DNA of 64,000 nucleotides from Bradyrhizobium zhengyangense (GTDB lineage Bacteria > Pseudomonadota > Alphaproteobacteria > Rhizobiales > Xanthobacteraceae). The translations under genes and the position numbers were made by a program. The first letter of the stretch is position 1. Every line of letters starts with the position of its first letter. Shown in pieces: positions 36,024 through 46,784 of this stretch. The notes below the pieces were generated by a model. That model did no database searches and had not been told where the DNA came from. It worked only from the letters and a program-made list of their open reading frames with translations. The stretch is from contig NZ_JAKLUA010000008.1 in NCBI RefSeq assembly GCF_022012435.1, positions 124,001 to 188,000 on the forward strand. The letters run 5' to 3'.

Positions 36024-36194
36024 TATTGGCTCGATTGGATCTCGCTCAAACTGCCGCCAAAGGCGGGCATCCCGGCCACCTATACGACCCCCTCGGGGCC
36101 CTCGCCAGAGGACTCTTGCTATGACCCGGCGAACATGTTGGATGATTTCATTGGTTAATTTGCCCGTTCAAGACCCGTATCGAGACCTTGCCCG

Positions 36195-36341
36195 ATGCCC
36201 AGCCTGTTCCGCTTCCTGACGGTCGTCGCCGTGATCGCCGGCATCGTCTATGGCGTGGTGTTCGCGCTGGCCAACTTCGTCAATCCGAAGCCGCGGGAAA
36301 TGACGGTGACGATCCCGCCGGATAAGTTTCTCAAGAAATAG
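36195..36341 (+). CDS. conserved 48-residue membrane protein
   Basis: A short ORF beginning MPSLFRFLTVVAVIAGIVYG, with one transmembrane helix and a polar tail PKPREMTVTIPPDKFLKK. I recognise near-identical small proteins at this place, in front of xerD, in other Rhizobiales. High conservation of the tail argues for a real gene despite the size. It ends 17 bases before xerD, so the two are probably co-transcribed. Function unknown. Confidence 0.7.
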   Translation: MPSLFRFLTVVAVIAGIVYGVVFALANFVNPKPREMTVTIPPDKFLKK

Positions 36342-36358
36342 GAGCTAGCCTGAAGGGC

Positions 36359-37339
<981 letters not shown>

Positions 37340-37527
37340 CCGCCACCGCTCCGCGGCGGGCTAATCCGCCTTGACTTCGGCCACATCTCCGCAGAAAGAG
37401 CCGTGGCCTTATCCTTGATTTGGCGCGCTCCCGAGAGCGCACAGGTCAACCCCTTGAAGAAGCTAAACTTCTTTTCCTGAAGCCAGCCTCGCTTCGCCTC
37501 GTCGTCCCGTCCCCCTATATTGAAACG

Positions 37528-38490
37528 ATGCCAGACCAGATGCGCAGCTATCTCGACTTCGAAAAGCCCGTCGCCGAGCTCGACTCCAAGGTCGATGAGC
37601 TCAGGACGCTCGCTGCCTCCGGCACCGACATCGCCGAGGAGATCGGCCGGATCGAGGACAAGGCCGCGCAGGCGCTGGCCGACCTCTATCAAAACCTGAC
37701 GCCCTGGCAGAAGACGCTGGTGGCGCGGCATCCGCAGCGGCCGCATTTCAACGACTTCATCAAGGGCCTGATCACCGAATTCACCCCGCTCGCCGGCGAC
37801 CGCAAGTTCGGCGAGGACGAGGCACTGGTCGCGGGCTTCGGCCGCTTCCGCGGCGAAGCCATCTGCGTGATGGGCCAGGAAAAGGGCGATTCCACCGAGA
37901 GCCGCATCAAGCACAATTTCGGCATGGCGCGCCCCGAGGGCTATCGAAAATGCGTGCGGCTGATGGAGATGGCCGAGCGGTTCGGCCTGCCGGTGCTGTC
38001 GCTGGCCGATTCCGCCGGCGCCTATCCCGGCATCGGCGCCGAAGAGCGCGGCCAGGCTGAAGCGATCGCACGCTCGACCGATGCCTGCATGGCGCTGACA
38101 GTGCCGAACGTTGCCATCATCACCGGCGAAGGCATGTCGGGCGGCGCCATCGCCATCACCACCGCCAACAAGGTCTTGATGCTTGAGCACGCGATCTACA
38201 GCGTGATCTCGCCGGAAGCCGCCTCCTCGATCCTCTGGCGCGACGGCTCCAAGGCGCAGGAAGCCGCCAACAACATGAAGATCACCGCCCAGGACATGCT
38301 GCGCTTCGGGGTGATCGACAGCATCCTGAAGGAGCCGGTCGGCGGCGCCCATCGCGACCCCGCCGCCATGATCGCCACCACCGGAGACGCCATCGCCAAG
38401 GCCTTCGACGAGCTCCGCGGCATGGACGGCGAGGCCATCCGCAAGCAGCGCCGGCAGAAATTCCTCGATATCGGCCGGAAACTGGGCTGA
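37528..38490 (+). CDS. accA: acetyl-CoA carboxylase carboxyltransferase subunit alpha
   Basis: A 320-residue AccA, which with AccD transfers the carboxyl group from biotin to acetyl-CoA, the first step of fatty acid synthesis. It contains MRSYLDFEKPVAELDSKVDEL at the start, FNDFIKGLITEFTPLAGDR, DSAGAYPGIGAEERGQAEAI and IITGEGMSGGAIAI, all matching AccA. Start is the ATG at 37528; the frame is open back to 37420 but not conserved. It is separated from xerD by 188 bases. Confidence 0.96.
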   Translation: MPDQMRSYLDFEKPVAELDSKVDELRTLAASGTDIAEEIGRIEDKAAQALADLYQNLTPWQKTLVARHPQRPHFNDFIKGLITEFTPLAGDRKFGEDEALVAGFGRFRGEAICVMGQEKGDSTESRIKHNFGMARPEGYRKCVRLMEMAERFGLPVLSLADSAGAYPGIGAEERGQAEAIARSTDACMALTVPNVAIITGEGMSGGAIAITTANKVLMLEHAIYSVISPEAASSILWRDGSKAQEAANNMKITAQDMLRFGVIDSILKEPVGGAHRDPAAMIATTGDAIAKAFDELRGMDGEAIRKQRRQKFLDIGRKLG

Positions 38491-38507
38491 TTCATCGTCA
38501 TTCCGGG

Positions 38508-38537
38508 GCGATGCGCAGCATCGAACCCGGAATGACG
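38508..38537. repeat. short family C palindrome, possible accA terminator
   Basis: GTCATTCCGGG (38508-38518) and CCCGGAATGAC form a hairpin 17 bases after accA. The rest of the gap 38491-38826 is GC-poorer and presumably holds the L,D-transpeptidase promoter; I see no gene in it. Confidence 0.6.
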
Positions 38538-38826
38538 GTTTGGTGGCCCGGTAACCCCGCATTAACCCTTTTTTTGCCCAAATCGGCGATCTCAGTACCG
38601 GTTCGACTGCAAAGTCCAAGTTCCGGCCCAGTTTAAGTCTCTGTTGACCACGCCGCCGCGCCAACGGGCTCGTGATCCCCGGTCGGGTTGCGACCTCAAG
38701 GGGCGGAGGTTAGAATTTTAATCAATGGCTTCAGGGCATAAGCGCTGGGGTTTGGTCTGAAAAAGTCCGGCTGTCCGGTCAGGCCAAGCTCCACAAATCG
38801 GGGTTCGCGCTTCCGCCCGGCACGTT

Positions 38827-40356
38827 GTGGGGTCCATCTTGAATTCTCGTTCGCTTGCTCGCGCGCTCTTGGCTTCGGTTGCGCTTGCCGCCAGTATCGT
38901 GCTCGCCGGCTGCGATACCGATCAGGTGTCGCTGGCGACCAACGCCAAGGCCAATCAGCCGGTCTCGCCCAAGCTCATCGCCGCGATGGGCGAGAAAGAT
39001 ATGGATCTGAATTCGCCGATCCTGATCCGCCTGTTCAAGCAGGAAGCCGAGCTCGAGATCTGGAAGCAGACCCGGTCAGGCCAGTTCGCGCTGCTCAAGA
39101 CCTATCCGATCTGCCGCTGGTCGGGCGATCTCGGACCGAAGGTGCGGGAAGGCGACCGCCAGGCGCCGGAAGGATTCTACTCGATCAATCCAAGCCAGAT
39201 GAATCCGCAGTCGGCCTATTACCTCTCGTTCAACACCGGCTTCCCCAACGCGTTCGACCGCGCCTTGGGGCGCACCGGCTCGCAGTTGATGGTGCATGGC
39301 GATTGTTCGTCACGCGGCTGCTACGCCATGACGGACGAGCAGATCGCTGAGATCTATTCGCTCGGCCGCGAATCTTTCTTCGGCGGCCAGAAGGCGTTCC
39401 AGTTCCAGGCCTATCCTTTCAGGATGACGCCGGTGAACATGGCCAAGCACCGCAACAATCCGAACATGGCCTTCTGGAAGATGATCAAGGAAGGCTATGA
39501 TCATTTCGAGGTGACGCGGCAGGAGCCGAAGGTCGACTTCTGCGAGAAGAAGTACGTGTTCGACGCGGCCAAGGCGCCCGACGCCAAGCGCGATCCCGTG
39601 TTTGATGCCTCCGCCAAGTGCCCGGCCTATGTGATCCCCGAAGATATCGCCAGCGCCGTGCGCGAGAAGGAGCAGCGCGACGAGGCCGAGTACAACAAGC
39701 TCGTCGCCAAGGGCACGCCGGTGGCGCGCATGAACACCGGCATCGACGGCGGCATGAACAAGGTCTTCGCAGCCAAGATTCCGGAAGGCTCGACCGGCCT
39801 GTCGGAAGGCGCCGAAGGCAATACGCTGCAGATGCTGGCGATGTCGAAGGCGCCGGGCACAATCCCCGGCACCGTCAACCCGCCGAAGCCGAACCTCGAG
39901 CCGGCCGCCTCCGCGCCGCAGGAAGAGCCGGTCGTCGCCGTCAGCGCGCCCGCGACCAACACACGCGTCGCCTCGGTTCAGCCTGCCGAAAAATCCGGCG
40001 GCTTCTTCTCCAATATCGGCCGCAAGATGGGCTTCAGCACCGCCGACACCACGGCGACCACGCCGCCGCCGCAAGCGACCGCCTCCGTGACCCCGGCCCC
40101 CGCAGCGCCGAGCACGGCCTCCAAGCTGAAGGCCGCGGTGACTCATCTCGTCCATCGCGATACCCCAAAGGATAAGCCGGCCGTTGCCGCCAAGCCCGCC
40201 GAGCCGACAAAGCCCGCGGAGACCAAGGTCGCCGCAACGCGGCCCGCGCTGAAGCCGTCGGTGAACGATGGTGCGGGCGACAGCGGCCAGATGGCCGGCG
40301 CTGCACCCGTGGTGTCGTCCAACTCGTTCGACAGCCGCTTTGGCGCGTTGAAATAA
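38827..40356 (+). CDS. L,D-transpeptidase family lipoprotein (YafK-like)
   Basis: A 509-residue secreted protein. The N-terminus is a lipoprotein signal with lipobox LAGC (VALAASIVLAGC, Cys near residue 29). The YkuD/L,D-transpeptidase domain (residues about 60-200) has the catalytic motif LMVHGDCSSRGCYAMTDEQI with His and nucleophile Cys, as in YafK-type enzymes that cleave or form peptidoglycan cross-links. The last 200 residues are Ala/Pro/Lys-rich and probably disordered. The GTG at 38827 has no obvious Shine-Dalgarno; an in-frame TTG at 38839 with GGGG six bases before it may be the real start. Confidence 0.85.
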   Translation: MGSILNSRSLARALLASVALAASIVLAGCDTDQVSLATNAKANQPVSPKLIAAMGEKDMDLNSPILIRLFKQEAELEIWKQTRSGQFALLKTYPICRWSGDLGPKVREGDRQAPEGFYSINPSQMNPQSAYYLSFNTGFPNAFDRALGRTGSQLMVHGDCSSRGCYAMTDEQIAEIYSLGRESFFGGQKAFQFQAYPFRMTPVNMAKHRNNPNMAFWKMIKEGYDHFEVTRQEPKVDFCEKKYVFDAAKAPDAKRDPVFDASAKCPAYVIPEDIASAVREKEQRDEAEYNKLVAKGTPVARMNTGIDGGMNKVFAAKIPEGSTGLSEGAEGNTLQMLAMSKAPGTIPGTVNPPKPNLEPAASAPQEEPVVAVSAPATNTRVASVQPAEKSGGFFSNIGRKMGFSTADTTATTPPPQATASVTPAPAAPSTASKLKAAVTHLVHRDTPKDKPAVAAKPAEPTKPAETKVAATRPALKPSVNDGAGDSGQMAGAAPVVSSNSFDSRFGALK

Positions 40357-40386
40357 GGGCGGCTTCGCTCTCGAAACGAACTCCGC

Positions 40387-40480
40387 CGTCATCGCCCGCG
40401 AAAGCGGGCGATCCAGTATTCCAGAGACAGCAGTTTTTGAACCGATAAGCCGCGGCGTACTGAGTTCTGGGCGAGAGCGG
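40387..40480. repeat. decayed dispersed repeat, family A
   Basis: The left arm GTCATCGCCCGCGAAAGCGGG...ATCCAGTATTCC (read as two pieces) is intact. The right arm GCGGCGTACTGAGTTCTGGGCG has lost most of its pairing. It lies between convergent genes. Confidence 0.55.
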
Positions 40481-40496
40481 CGCGCCTCGCCCAACC

Positions 40497-41184
<688 letters not shown>

Positions 41185-41192
<8 letters not shown>

Positions 41193-41919
41193 GGCGCAGA
41201 TAAATCTCCTGGACGGATGTGTTGGCCTGGATCTCCGGCACGGTGCCTGAAGCCAGCACCTTGCCCTGGTCGAGCACGGTCAACCGATCACAGATGTCGC
41301 GGATGAAATCGAGGTCGTGCTCGACGATGACGAGCGAGCAATGCTGTTTGATCGGCTGCAGCAATTCGCCGGTGACGCGGCGCTCCTCCAGGCTCATGCC
41401 GCCGGTCGGCTCGTCGAGCAGCAGAAGTTTCGGCTTGCCCGCGAGCGCCATCGCAATCTCGAGCCATTGCTGCTGGCCGTGCGACAGCGCGGCCGCCGCG
41501 TCGAAGGCGCGGTCGGCAAGGCGGAATTGCGTCAGCATGGTCATGACCTGATCATGCAGCGCGCCGCGCGTGCGCGAGAACACGAGATCGAGCAGCGAGG
41601 ACTGCGCCTGCAGCGCGAGCAGGATGTTGTCGTACAGCGTCAGCGACGGCAGGACTGAGGTGATCTGGAATTTCAGGCTCATGCCGGCGCGTGCACGCTC
41701 GGTCGGCGTGAACGCGGTGATGTCGGTGTTGACGAAGCTCACCTTGCCCTGCGTCGGGACTTCCGCGCCGGCGATGCACTTCATCAACGTGCTCTTGCCG
41801 GAGCCGTTCGGGCCGATCAGGCCATGAAACTCGTTCTCGCCGACGGTGAGCGCGGCGCCGTCGAGCGCAGTGAGCTTGCCGAAGATCTTTGAGATGCCCG
41901 CGGCTTCAAGGAGCGGCAT
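41185..41919 (-). CDS. ABC transporter ATP-binding protein (LivG/UrtD type)
   Basis: A 244-residue ATPase: Walker A LIGPNGSGKSTLMK, FQITSVLPSLTLYDN after the Q-loop, signature LSHGQQQWLEIAMAL and Walker B LLLLDEPTGGM, with EHDLDF as H-loop. The LSHGQ variant signature is usual in LivG/UrtD. Start is ATG 41919 (MPLLEAAGISKIFG), inside the 3' end of the permease gene. It forms a heterodimer with the LivF-type ATPase next to it. Confidence 0.92.
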
Positions 41920-43000
41920 TTCGCTTCTCCTTCCGCTTGGCACTGAAGCTGCCGACCCGCTCGCGCTCGCCCAGCACAAAGCTGATCAGCCCGAGCGGCC
42001 GGAACAGGATCACCAGCAGCAGCAACACGCCGAGAATGATCGGCCAGATATCGCGGTAGTTGTCCGACAGCCAGAAGCTGACACCCTCGACGATGACGGT
42101 GCCGATGACGGCGCCGATCAGCGTGCCGGAGCCGCCGAACAGCACGTAAAGAACGACCTGCGTCGAGACGACGACACCGACCATATTGGGCCAGACAAAG
42201 CCTTCGTGGAAGGCATAGAGGCTGCCGGCAAGTCCGGCGATGGCACCGCCGATCGCGAAGATGATTGCCTTGAGGTGCTGCGCCTTGTAGCCGAAGAAAG
42301 CGATGCGCTGCTCGTTCTCGCGCAAGCCCGCGAGTGCGAGGCCAAACTGCGAGCGCACCAGGAAACGGCAGAGCAGATAGACGACGATCAGGATGCCGAG
42401 AACGAGGTAATAGAACGCCGGGCCTTCCGAGAATTCGTAGCCGCCGAGCGTCATCGATGAAATCGAGGGAATGCCGTTCTGGCCGCCGAGATAATACCAG
42501 CCGCGCGCGAGCCGGTCGGCGGCGTAGGAGCCCGTGAGAGTGCCGAGTGACACGAAGATCACGCTGGAGGGATGCCGGCCCAGCAGCAGAAAGCCGCCGA
42601 GCAGCAGCGCGAAGGTGAGGCCGATCAGCGTGCCTGCCGGCAGCACCAGGAAGATGTTGGTGATGTCGAGGTCGCGCGCGAGCAGCGCGACGCCATACCC
42701 AGCCGAACCGAAGAACAGGGCCTGGCCGAAGCTCATGATGCCGGCATAGCCCCAGACCAGGTCAAACGACAGCGCGAACAGCGCCAGGATGACCACGCGC
42801 GTCGCGAACACCGTGAGGTAATCCTGCAGCACCAGCGGCGCGAGCAGCGCGGCGACGAGCACCACGCCCTCCACGACCGGCAGGACTTTTCGACCGGCGA
42901 CAGCCTGGGCGATCGCTACGCGTTCAGTCATTGCGACGTCCGTCTCCCCGCCGAGCTCGGCGGGGATCGCCTGTTTCACTGCGCTCATCGACTTCGACAT
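41906..43000 (-). CDS. ABC transporter permease (LivM/UrtC type)
   Basis: A 364-residue permease with about nine hydrophobic segments and the family motifs GYAGIMSFGQALFFGSAGYG near the start and FRPLGL near the end, plus GLRENEQRIAFFG in the cytoplasmic loop that contacts the ATPase. Three in-frame ATGs (43000, 42988, 42931) could be the start; the first lies just after the binding-protein stop. It works with the LivH-type permease at 44226-45083. Confidence 0.9.
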   Translation of the reverse strand: MSKSMSAVKQAIPAELGGETDVAMTERVAIAQAVAGRKVLPVVEGVVLVAALLAPLVLQDYLTVFATRVVILALFALSFDLVWGYAGIMSFGQALFFGSAGYGVALLARDLDITNIFLVLPAGTLIGLTFALLLGGFLLLGRHPSSVIFVSLGTLTGSYAADRLARGWYYLGGQNGIPSISSMTLGGYEFSEGPAFYYLVLGILIVVYLLCRFLVRSQFGLALAGLRENEQRIAFFGYKAQHLKAIIFAIGGAIAGLAGSLYAFHEGFVWPNMVGVVVSTQVVLYVLFGGSGTLIGAVIGTVIVEGVSFWLSDNYRDIWPIILGVLLLLVILFRPLGLISFVLGERERVGSFSAKRKEKRNAAP

Positions 43001-43006
43001 ACGAGC

Positions 43007-44221
43007 TTAGCATTCCTTGGGATCGACGAGACCATCGCTGCGTCCAACGATCTCGTAATTCCCGCCCTTGGCGACCGCGGTGTACATCTTCATCTTGCAG
43101 TGCCGCTTGCCCGGCACCATCTCGGCCGGCCCGCCCGGACCTTCGGCAATCTTGGCGTGATCGAGCGCGGCGGCGACCGATTCGCGGTCGATCTTGCCGG
43201 CCTCCTTCACCGCAGCTTCCCACAGCTTCAGGCCGCGATAGGTGCCGGTCGCCGCGCTGCCGGCGGCGAACAGGAAGTTGCCCGGGAAATCCTTCTCGTA
43301 GGCCGCCTGGATCTTGGCGTCGAACGGGTTCTCCTTGGTCAGCACCTTGAAATAGTCGAGGCAGCTCGCAAGGCCCTCGATCTCGTTGGCCTGATTGATG
43401 TTGAGCGTGTTCTCGTCATAGTAGACGCAGGCAAGACGACCGCCATTCTTGAGGAAGCCCGCTTCATAGAGCTGCTTGAAGAACGGGCCGACACCCGGCG
43501 GGATGACGGTGTTGAAGACGACGTCGACCTTGTTGGAGATGATGCGGTTGACGGTCGAGGAGAAGTCGATCTGGTCGAGCGGATAGTATTCCTCGAACAC
43601 GACCTCGCCGCCGTTGGATTCGATCACCTTGCGAGCATAGACGTTGAGCGTGTGCGGCCAGACATAGTTGGCGCTCGGCAGCGCGAACTTCTTGCCGCCG
43701 TTCTTGATCAGCCAGGGAATGAACTCGTCGCATTGCTGCGCCGGCGTCGGGCCGGTGCAGAATAGAAAGGGCGTGCACTCCTTGCCTTCGTAGAGCTGCG
43801 GGTAGATGTAGAGCGTCTTGCCGCGCGCCACGATGGGGTCCTTGATCGCATTGCGCATCGACGAGGTGATGCCGCCCAGCACCATGTCGACCTTGTCGCG
43901 CTGGATCAGTTTCCGCACGTTGCCGACCGCGACCGATTCATTCGACGCGGTGTCCTCGATGTAGAGCTCGAGCGGACGGCCGAGCAGGCCGCCCGCGGTG
44001 TTGATGTCCTTGATCACCATCTTGGCGACGTTGGCGTCGGCATTGCCGGCGTAGGCGATCGGGCCGGTGAGGTCGGTCGCGATGCCGACCTTGATGGGAG
44101 CTTCGGCCGCATTGGCCCAGGGCGCCGGGATCACCCAGCTGCCGACGCCGGTCGCGACGGCACCGGAGGCGAAGGCAAAATTGGACAAGAAGCGGCGACG
44201 CGAGAGTTGACGATCGAACAT
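43007..44221 (-). CDS. Tat-exported amide/urea-type substrate-binding protein
   Basis: A 404-residue periplasmic binding protein. The signal is twin-arginine (RQLSRRRFLSNFAFASG, then a hydrophobic stretch and ANA cleavage near residue 38). The mature part is a type 1 periplasmic binding fold: IKVGIATDLTGPIAYAGNADA, INTAGGLLGRPLELYIEDTA, then YPQLYEGKECTPFLFCTGPT. The YEG-(E/K)-C region resembles UrtA/FmdD/AmiC amide- and urea-binding proteins more than LivJ. It lies between two permease genes in the amidase cluster, so an amide is the likely ligand. Confidence 0.88.
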   Translation of the reverse strand: MFDRQLSRRRFLSNFAFASGAVATGVGSWVIPAPWANAAEAPIKVGIATDLTGPIAYAGNADANVAKMVIKDINTAGGLLGRPLELYIEDTASNESVAVGNVRKLIQRDKVDMVLGGITSSMRNAIKDPIVARGKTLYIYPQLYEGKECTPFLFCTGPTPAQQCDEFIPWLIKNGGKKFALPSANYVWPHTLNVYARKVIESNGGEVVFEEYYPLDQIDFSSTVNRIISNKVDVVFNTVIPPGVGPFFKQLYEAGFLKNGGRLACVYYDENTLNINQANEIEGLASCLDYFKVLTKENPFDAKIQAAYEKDFPGNFLFAAGSAATGTYRGLKLWEAAVKEAGKIDRESVAAALDHAKIAEGPGGPAEMVPGKRHCKMKMYTAVAKGGNYEIVGRSDGLVDPKEC

Positions 44222-44225
44222 ATGA

Positions 44226-45083
44226 CTAAACCCCTTTTCCAGCGATGAGGCCCTGCGGGCGGAATTTGATGAAGGCAATGGCGAGAACGAAGACGAGGAC
44301 ATCGGCGACCACGGGCGCCATGATCCACGGCAGCGCGGCGCTAAGCGTGCCGATGACGCCGGCACCGGCGACCGGGCCAATGAAGGACCCGACACCGCCG
44401 ACCATGACGGCGACAAAGCCCTGAATCAGGAAGCGGATGCCGAGATCGGCGGAGAGGCTGAACACCGGCACGATCAGCGCGCCGGCAAGGCCGGCGAGCG
44501 CCGACCCAAAGGCGAAGGTGGCGCCGTACATCAGCGGCGTGGAGATGCCTGACGCACGCGCCAGCGACGGATTCTCCAGCGTGGCCCGCATGCGCAGGCC
44601 GAAGCTGGTGCGCGACAGCAGCAGATAGCAGCCGACCATCACCAGGAGCGTGATGACGATGATGGTGAAGCGCCACGCCGAGATGTGCATGGTGCCGATG
44701 TCGATCGAGCCGCCGATCGGCTCGGGCACCGTGAGATAGAAGCCGCCGATCAGCCCGCGCACGGATTCGCGGATGATCAGTCCGAGCGCGTAGGTGCCGA
44801 GCATCGCCACGATCGGCGCGGCATAGAAGCGGCGGATGATCAGCGCCTCCAGCACGAAGCCGAGCGCGCCGACCAGGAAGGGCGCGGCAACCATGCCGGC
44901 CCAGATCGGCAGGCCCTTGGCATAGGCGAGATAGGTGATGTAGGCCCCGAGCAGGACGAACTCGCCCTGCGCGAAGTTGAAGATGCCCATCATGCTGGCG
45001 ATGATCCCGAGCCCCAGCACGATCAGGACGATGATCGCGCCAAAGCTCAGGATTTCGAACGCCGCGACGAACGCGTTAGCCAT
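44226..45083 (-). CDS. ABC transporter permease (LivH/UrtB type)
   Basis: A 285-residue permease with about eight hydrophobic segments. It has MMGIFNFAQGEFVLLGAY near the N-terminus and FGLRMRATLENPSLARASGI, the LivH-type coupling loop, ending FRPQGLIAGKGV. It sits four bases upstream of the binding-protein start, and 36 bases downstream of the amidase gene, consistent with one operon. Confidence 0.92.
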   Translation of the reverse strand: MANAFVAAFEILSFGAIIVLIVLGLGIIASMMGIFNFAQGEFVLLGAYITYLAYAKGLPIWAGMVAAPFLVGALGFVLEALIIRRFYAAPIVAMLGTYALGLIIRESVRGLIGGFYLTVPEPIGGSIDIGTMHISAWRFTIIVITLLVMVGCYLLLSRTSFGLRMRATLENPSLARASGISTPLMYGATFAFGSALAGLAGALIVPVFSLSADLGIRFLIQGFVAVMVGGVGSFIGPVAGAGVIGTLSAALPWIMAPVVADVLVFVLAIAFIKFRPQGLIAGKGV

Positions 45084-45119
45084 AGGATGCGATCCACCCC
45101 GCCTGCACCAGCGCGCCCC

Positions 45120-46634
45120 TCACATCTTCTTCCAGTCGCCGACCTGCTCGAAGGCATGCGCGGCGCGGTAGATGGTGGATTCCTCGAACATGCGGCCGAC
45201 CAGCATCAGGCCGACCGGCAATCCGTCGACCATGCCGCAGGGCAGCGACATTGCGGGATGGTGGGTGATGTCGAACGGCGCGGTGTTGGAGATCATCTCC
45301 AGCGCGCGGGCGACGTAGTCCTCACGGCTGGCATTGGGCTCCGGCAGCTTGGTCGCCTTCATCGGCGTGGTCGGCATCAGCAGCAGGTCATAATCACCGA
45401 GCGCCTTGTCGTAGGCCGCGGTCAGCCGCCGCGAGATATTGAGCGCCTTGCCGTAGAAGCGTGGGCCGAAATTATTGTTGATGTATGTACCGAGCATCAT
45501 GAACAGCTTGGTGGTCTCGGACAGCGAATCGGCCTGGCGGCGCCAGCCGCGATGGAAATCCATCAGCGAGGTCGAATAGAGATCGCCGCGGCTGAGCCCG
45601 TAACCATCGCCGAACATCATGGTCTGCGTCAGACCTTCGGTGCCGATGGGCGTCCAGATTGCGCCACCCAGGAGATGCATCGGGATCGACACCGTCTCCA
45701 CGCTGGCGCCAAGATCCTTGAAGCGTTTCGCCGCCTCGCGAACACTTTCATTCACCACGGCCTCTGCGCCCGGCTGCTCGAAGCCTTCCTTGACGATACC
45801 GATCTTCATGCCCTTGACGCCCTGGCCGAGCGCTTTGGTGTACTCCTCGACCTTCGGTGCCTTGATGCGCGGATCGTAGCCGTCGTCGCCGGCGAGCACT
45901 TCGAGCAGCAGCGCATTGTCGGCGACCGTCGCGGTCATCGGGCCGGTGTGATCGACATAGATCTCGATCGGCATGATCCCGGTGTAGGGCACGAGGCCCC
46001 AGGTCGGCTTCATGCCGTAGATGCCGCAGAACGAGGACGGCATGCGGATCGAGCCACCCTGATCGCCGCCGATCGCCATGTTGACCTCGCCGAGCGCAAC
46101 CACGACGCCCGAGCCCGACGACGAGCCGCCGGCCGAGTAGCCCATCTTGTGCGGATTATGCACCGGGCCGTAGGAGCCGGTGTGGCTGCCGCCGGACAGG
46201 CAGAAGTGCTCGCAATGCGTTTTGCCGACGATCTCGGCGCCGGCATCCAGCATGCGCGTGACAATGGTGGCGTCGAAATCGGGCATATAGCCTTCCAGGG
46301 TCGACGAGCCATTGGTCATGGGCACGCCGGCCAGCATGATGTTGTCCTTCAAGGCCACCGTCTTGCCCTTGAGCTTGCCGCTGGCCGCACCCTTCACCGT
46401 CGATTTGCGATACCAGGCATTGCGAGGGTTCTCCTCTGCCGAGGGCCGGTAGCCCGGCGTGCGCGGGTATTTCACCTCGGGCACCTCGTCGGGCATCGCG
46501 GCGACGAGATTGTAGGCCTCGATCGAGCCCTGCATCAGACCGCGGAACGAGGCGACGTCGTCGTCGGTCAGTGAAAGGCCGCACTGCTCGGCGACGCTGC
46601 GAAGCTGGGCTGGCGTGGGAAGGACAACTGTCAC
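45120..46634 (-). CDS. amidase (amidase signature family)
   Basis: A 504-residue amidase signature hydrolase that releases ammonia from amides. The Ser-cisSer-Lys triad is visible: Lys in TVALKDNIML, cis-Ser in YSAGGSSSGSGVV, and nucleophile Ser in GGDQGGSIRMP. The N-terminal extension and PYTGIMPIEIYVDHTGPM are shared with enantioselective nitrile-pathway amidases of Rhodococcus type. No signal peptide, so cytoplasmic. It is followed directly by the importer genes and preceded by an AmiC-like sensor gene, suggesting import and hydrolysis of an amide as a nitrogen source. Confidence 0.93.
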   Translation of the reverse strand: MTVVLPTPAQLRSVAEQCGLSLTDDDVASFRGLMQGSIEAYNLVAAMPDEVPEVKYPRTPGYRPSAEENPRNAWYRKSTVKGAASGKLKGKTVALKDNIMLAGVPMTNGSSTLEGYMPDFDATIVTRMLDAGAEIVGKTHCEHFCLSGGSHTGSYGPVHNPHKMGYSAGGSSSGSGVVVALGEVNMAIGGDQGGSIRMPSSFCGIYGMKPTWGLVPYTGIMPIEIYVDHTGPMTATVADNALLLEVLAGDDGYDPRIKAPKVEEYTKALGQGVKGMKIGIVKEGFEQPGAEAVVNESVREAAKRFKDLGASVETVSIPMHLLGGAIWTPIGTEGLTQTMMFGDGYGLSRGDLYSTSLMDFHRGWRRQADSLSETTKLFMMLGTYINNNFGPRFYGKALNISRRLTAAYDKALGDYDLLLMPTTPMKATKLPEPNASREDYVARALEMISNTAPFDITHHPAMSLPCGMVDGLPVGLMLVGRMFEESTIYRAAHAFEQVGDWKKM

Positions 46635-46784
46635 GGCGCTCTCCTGAAGTTTCTTGAAACGAAGATGGGCGTGGCCGCCCCGGCGCGACGCACCATCGGC
46701 CCCGCGGAAACATTCAAAACGGAAATATTTTCCTTTTCAAGTATTATTTTGCGCTCAGGCGCCCTGCGAATTGTCGCGCGCCGG

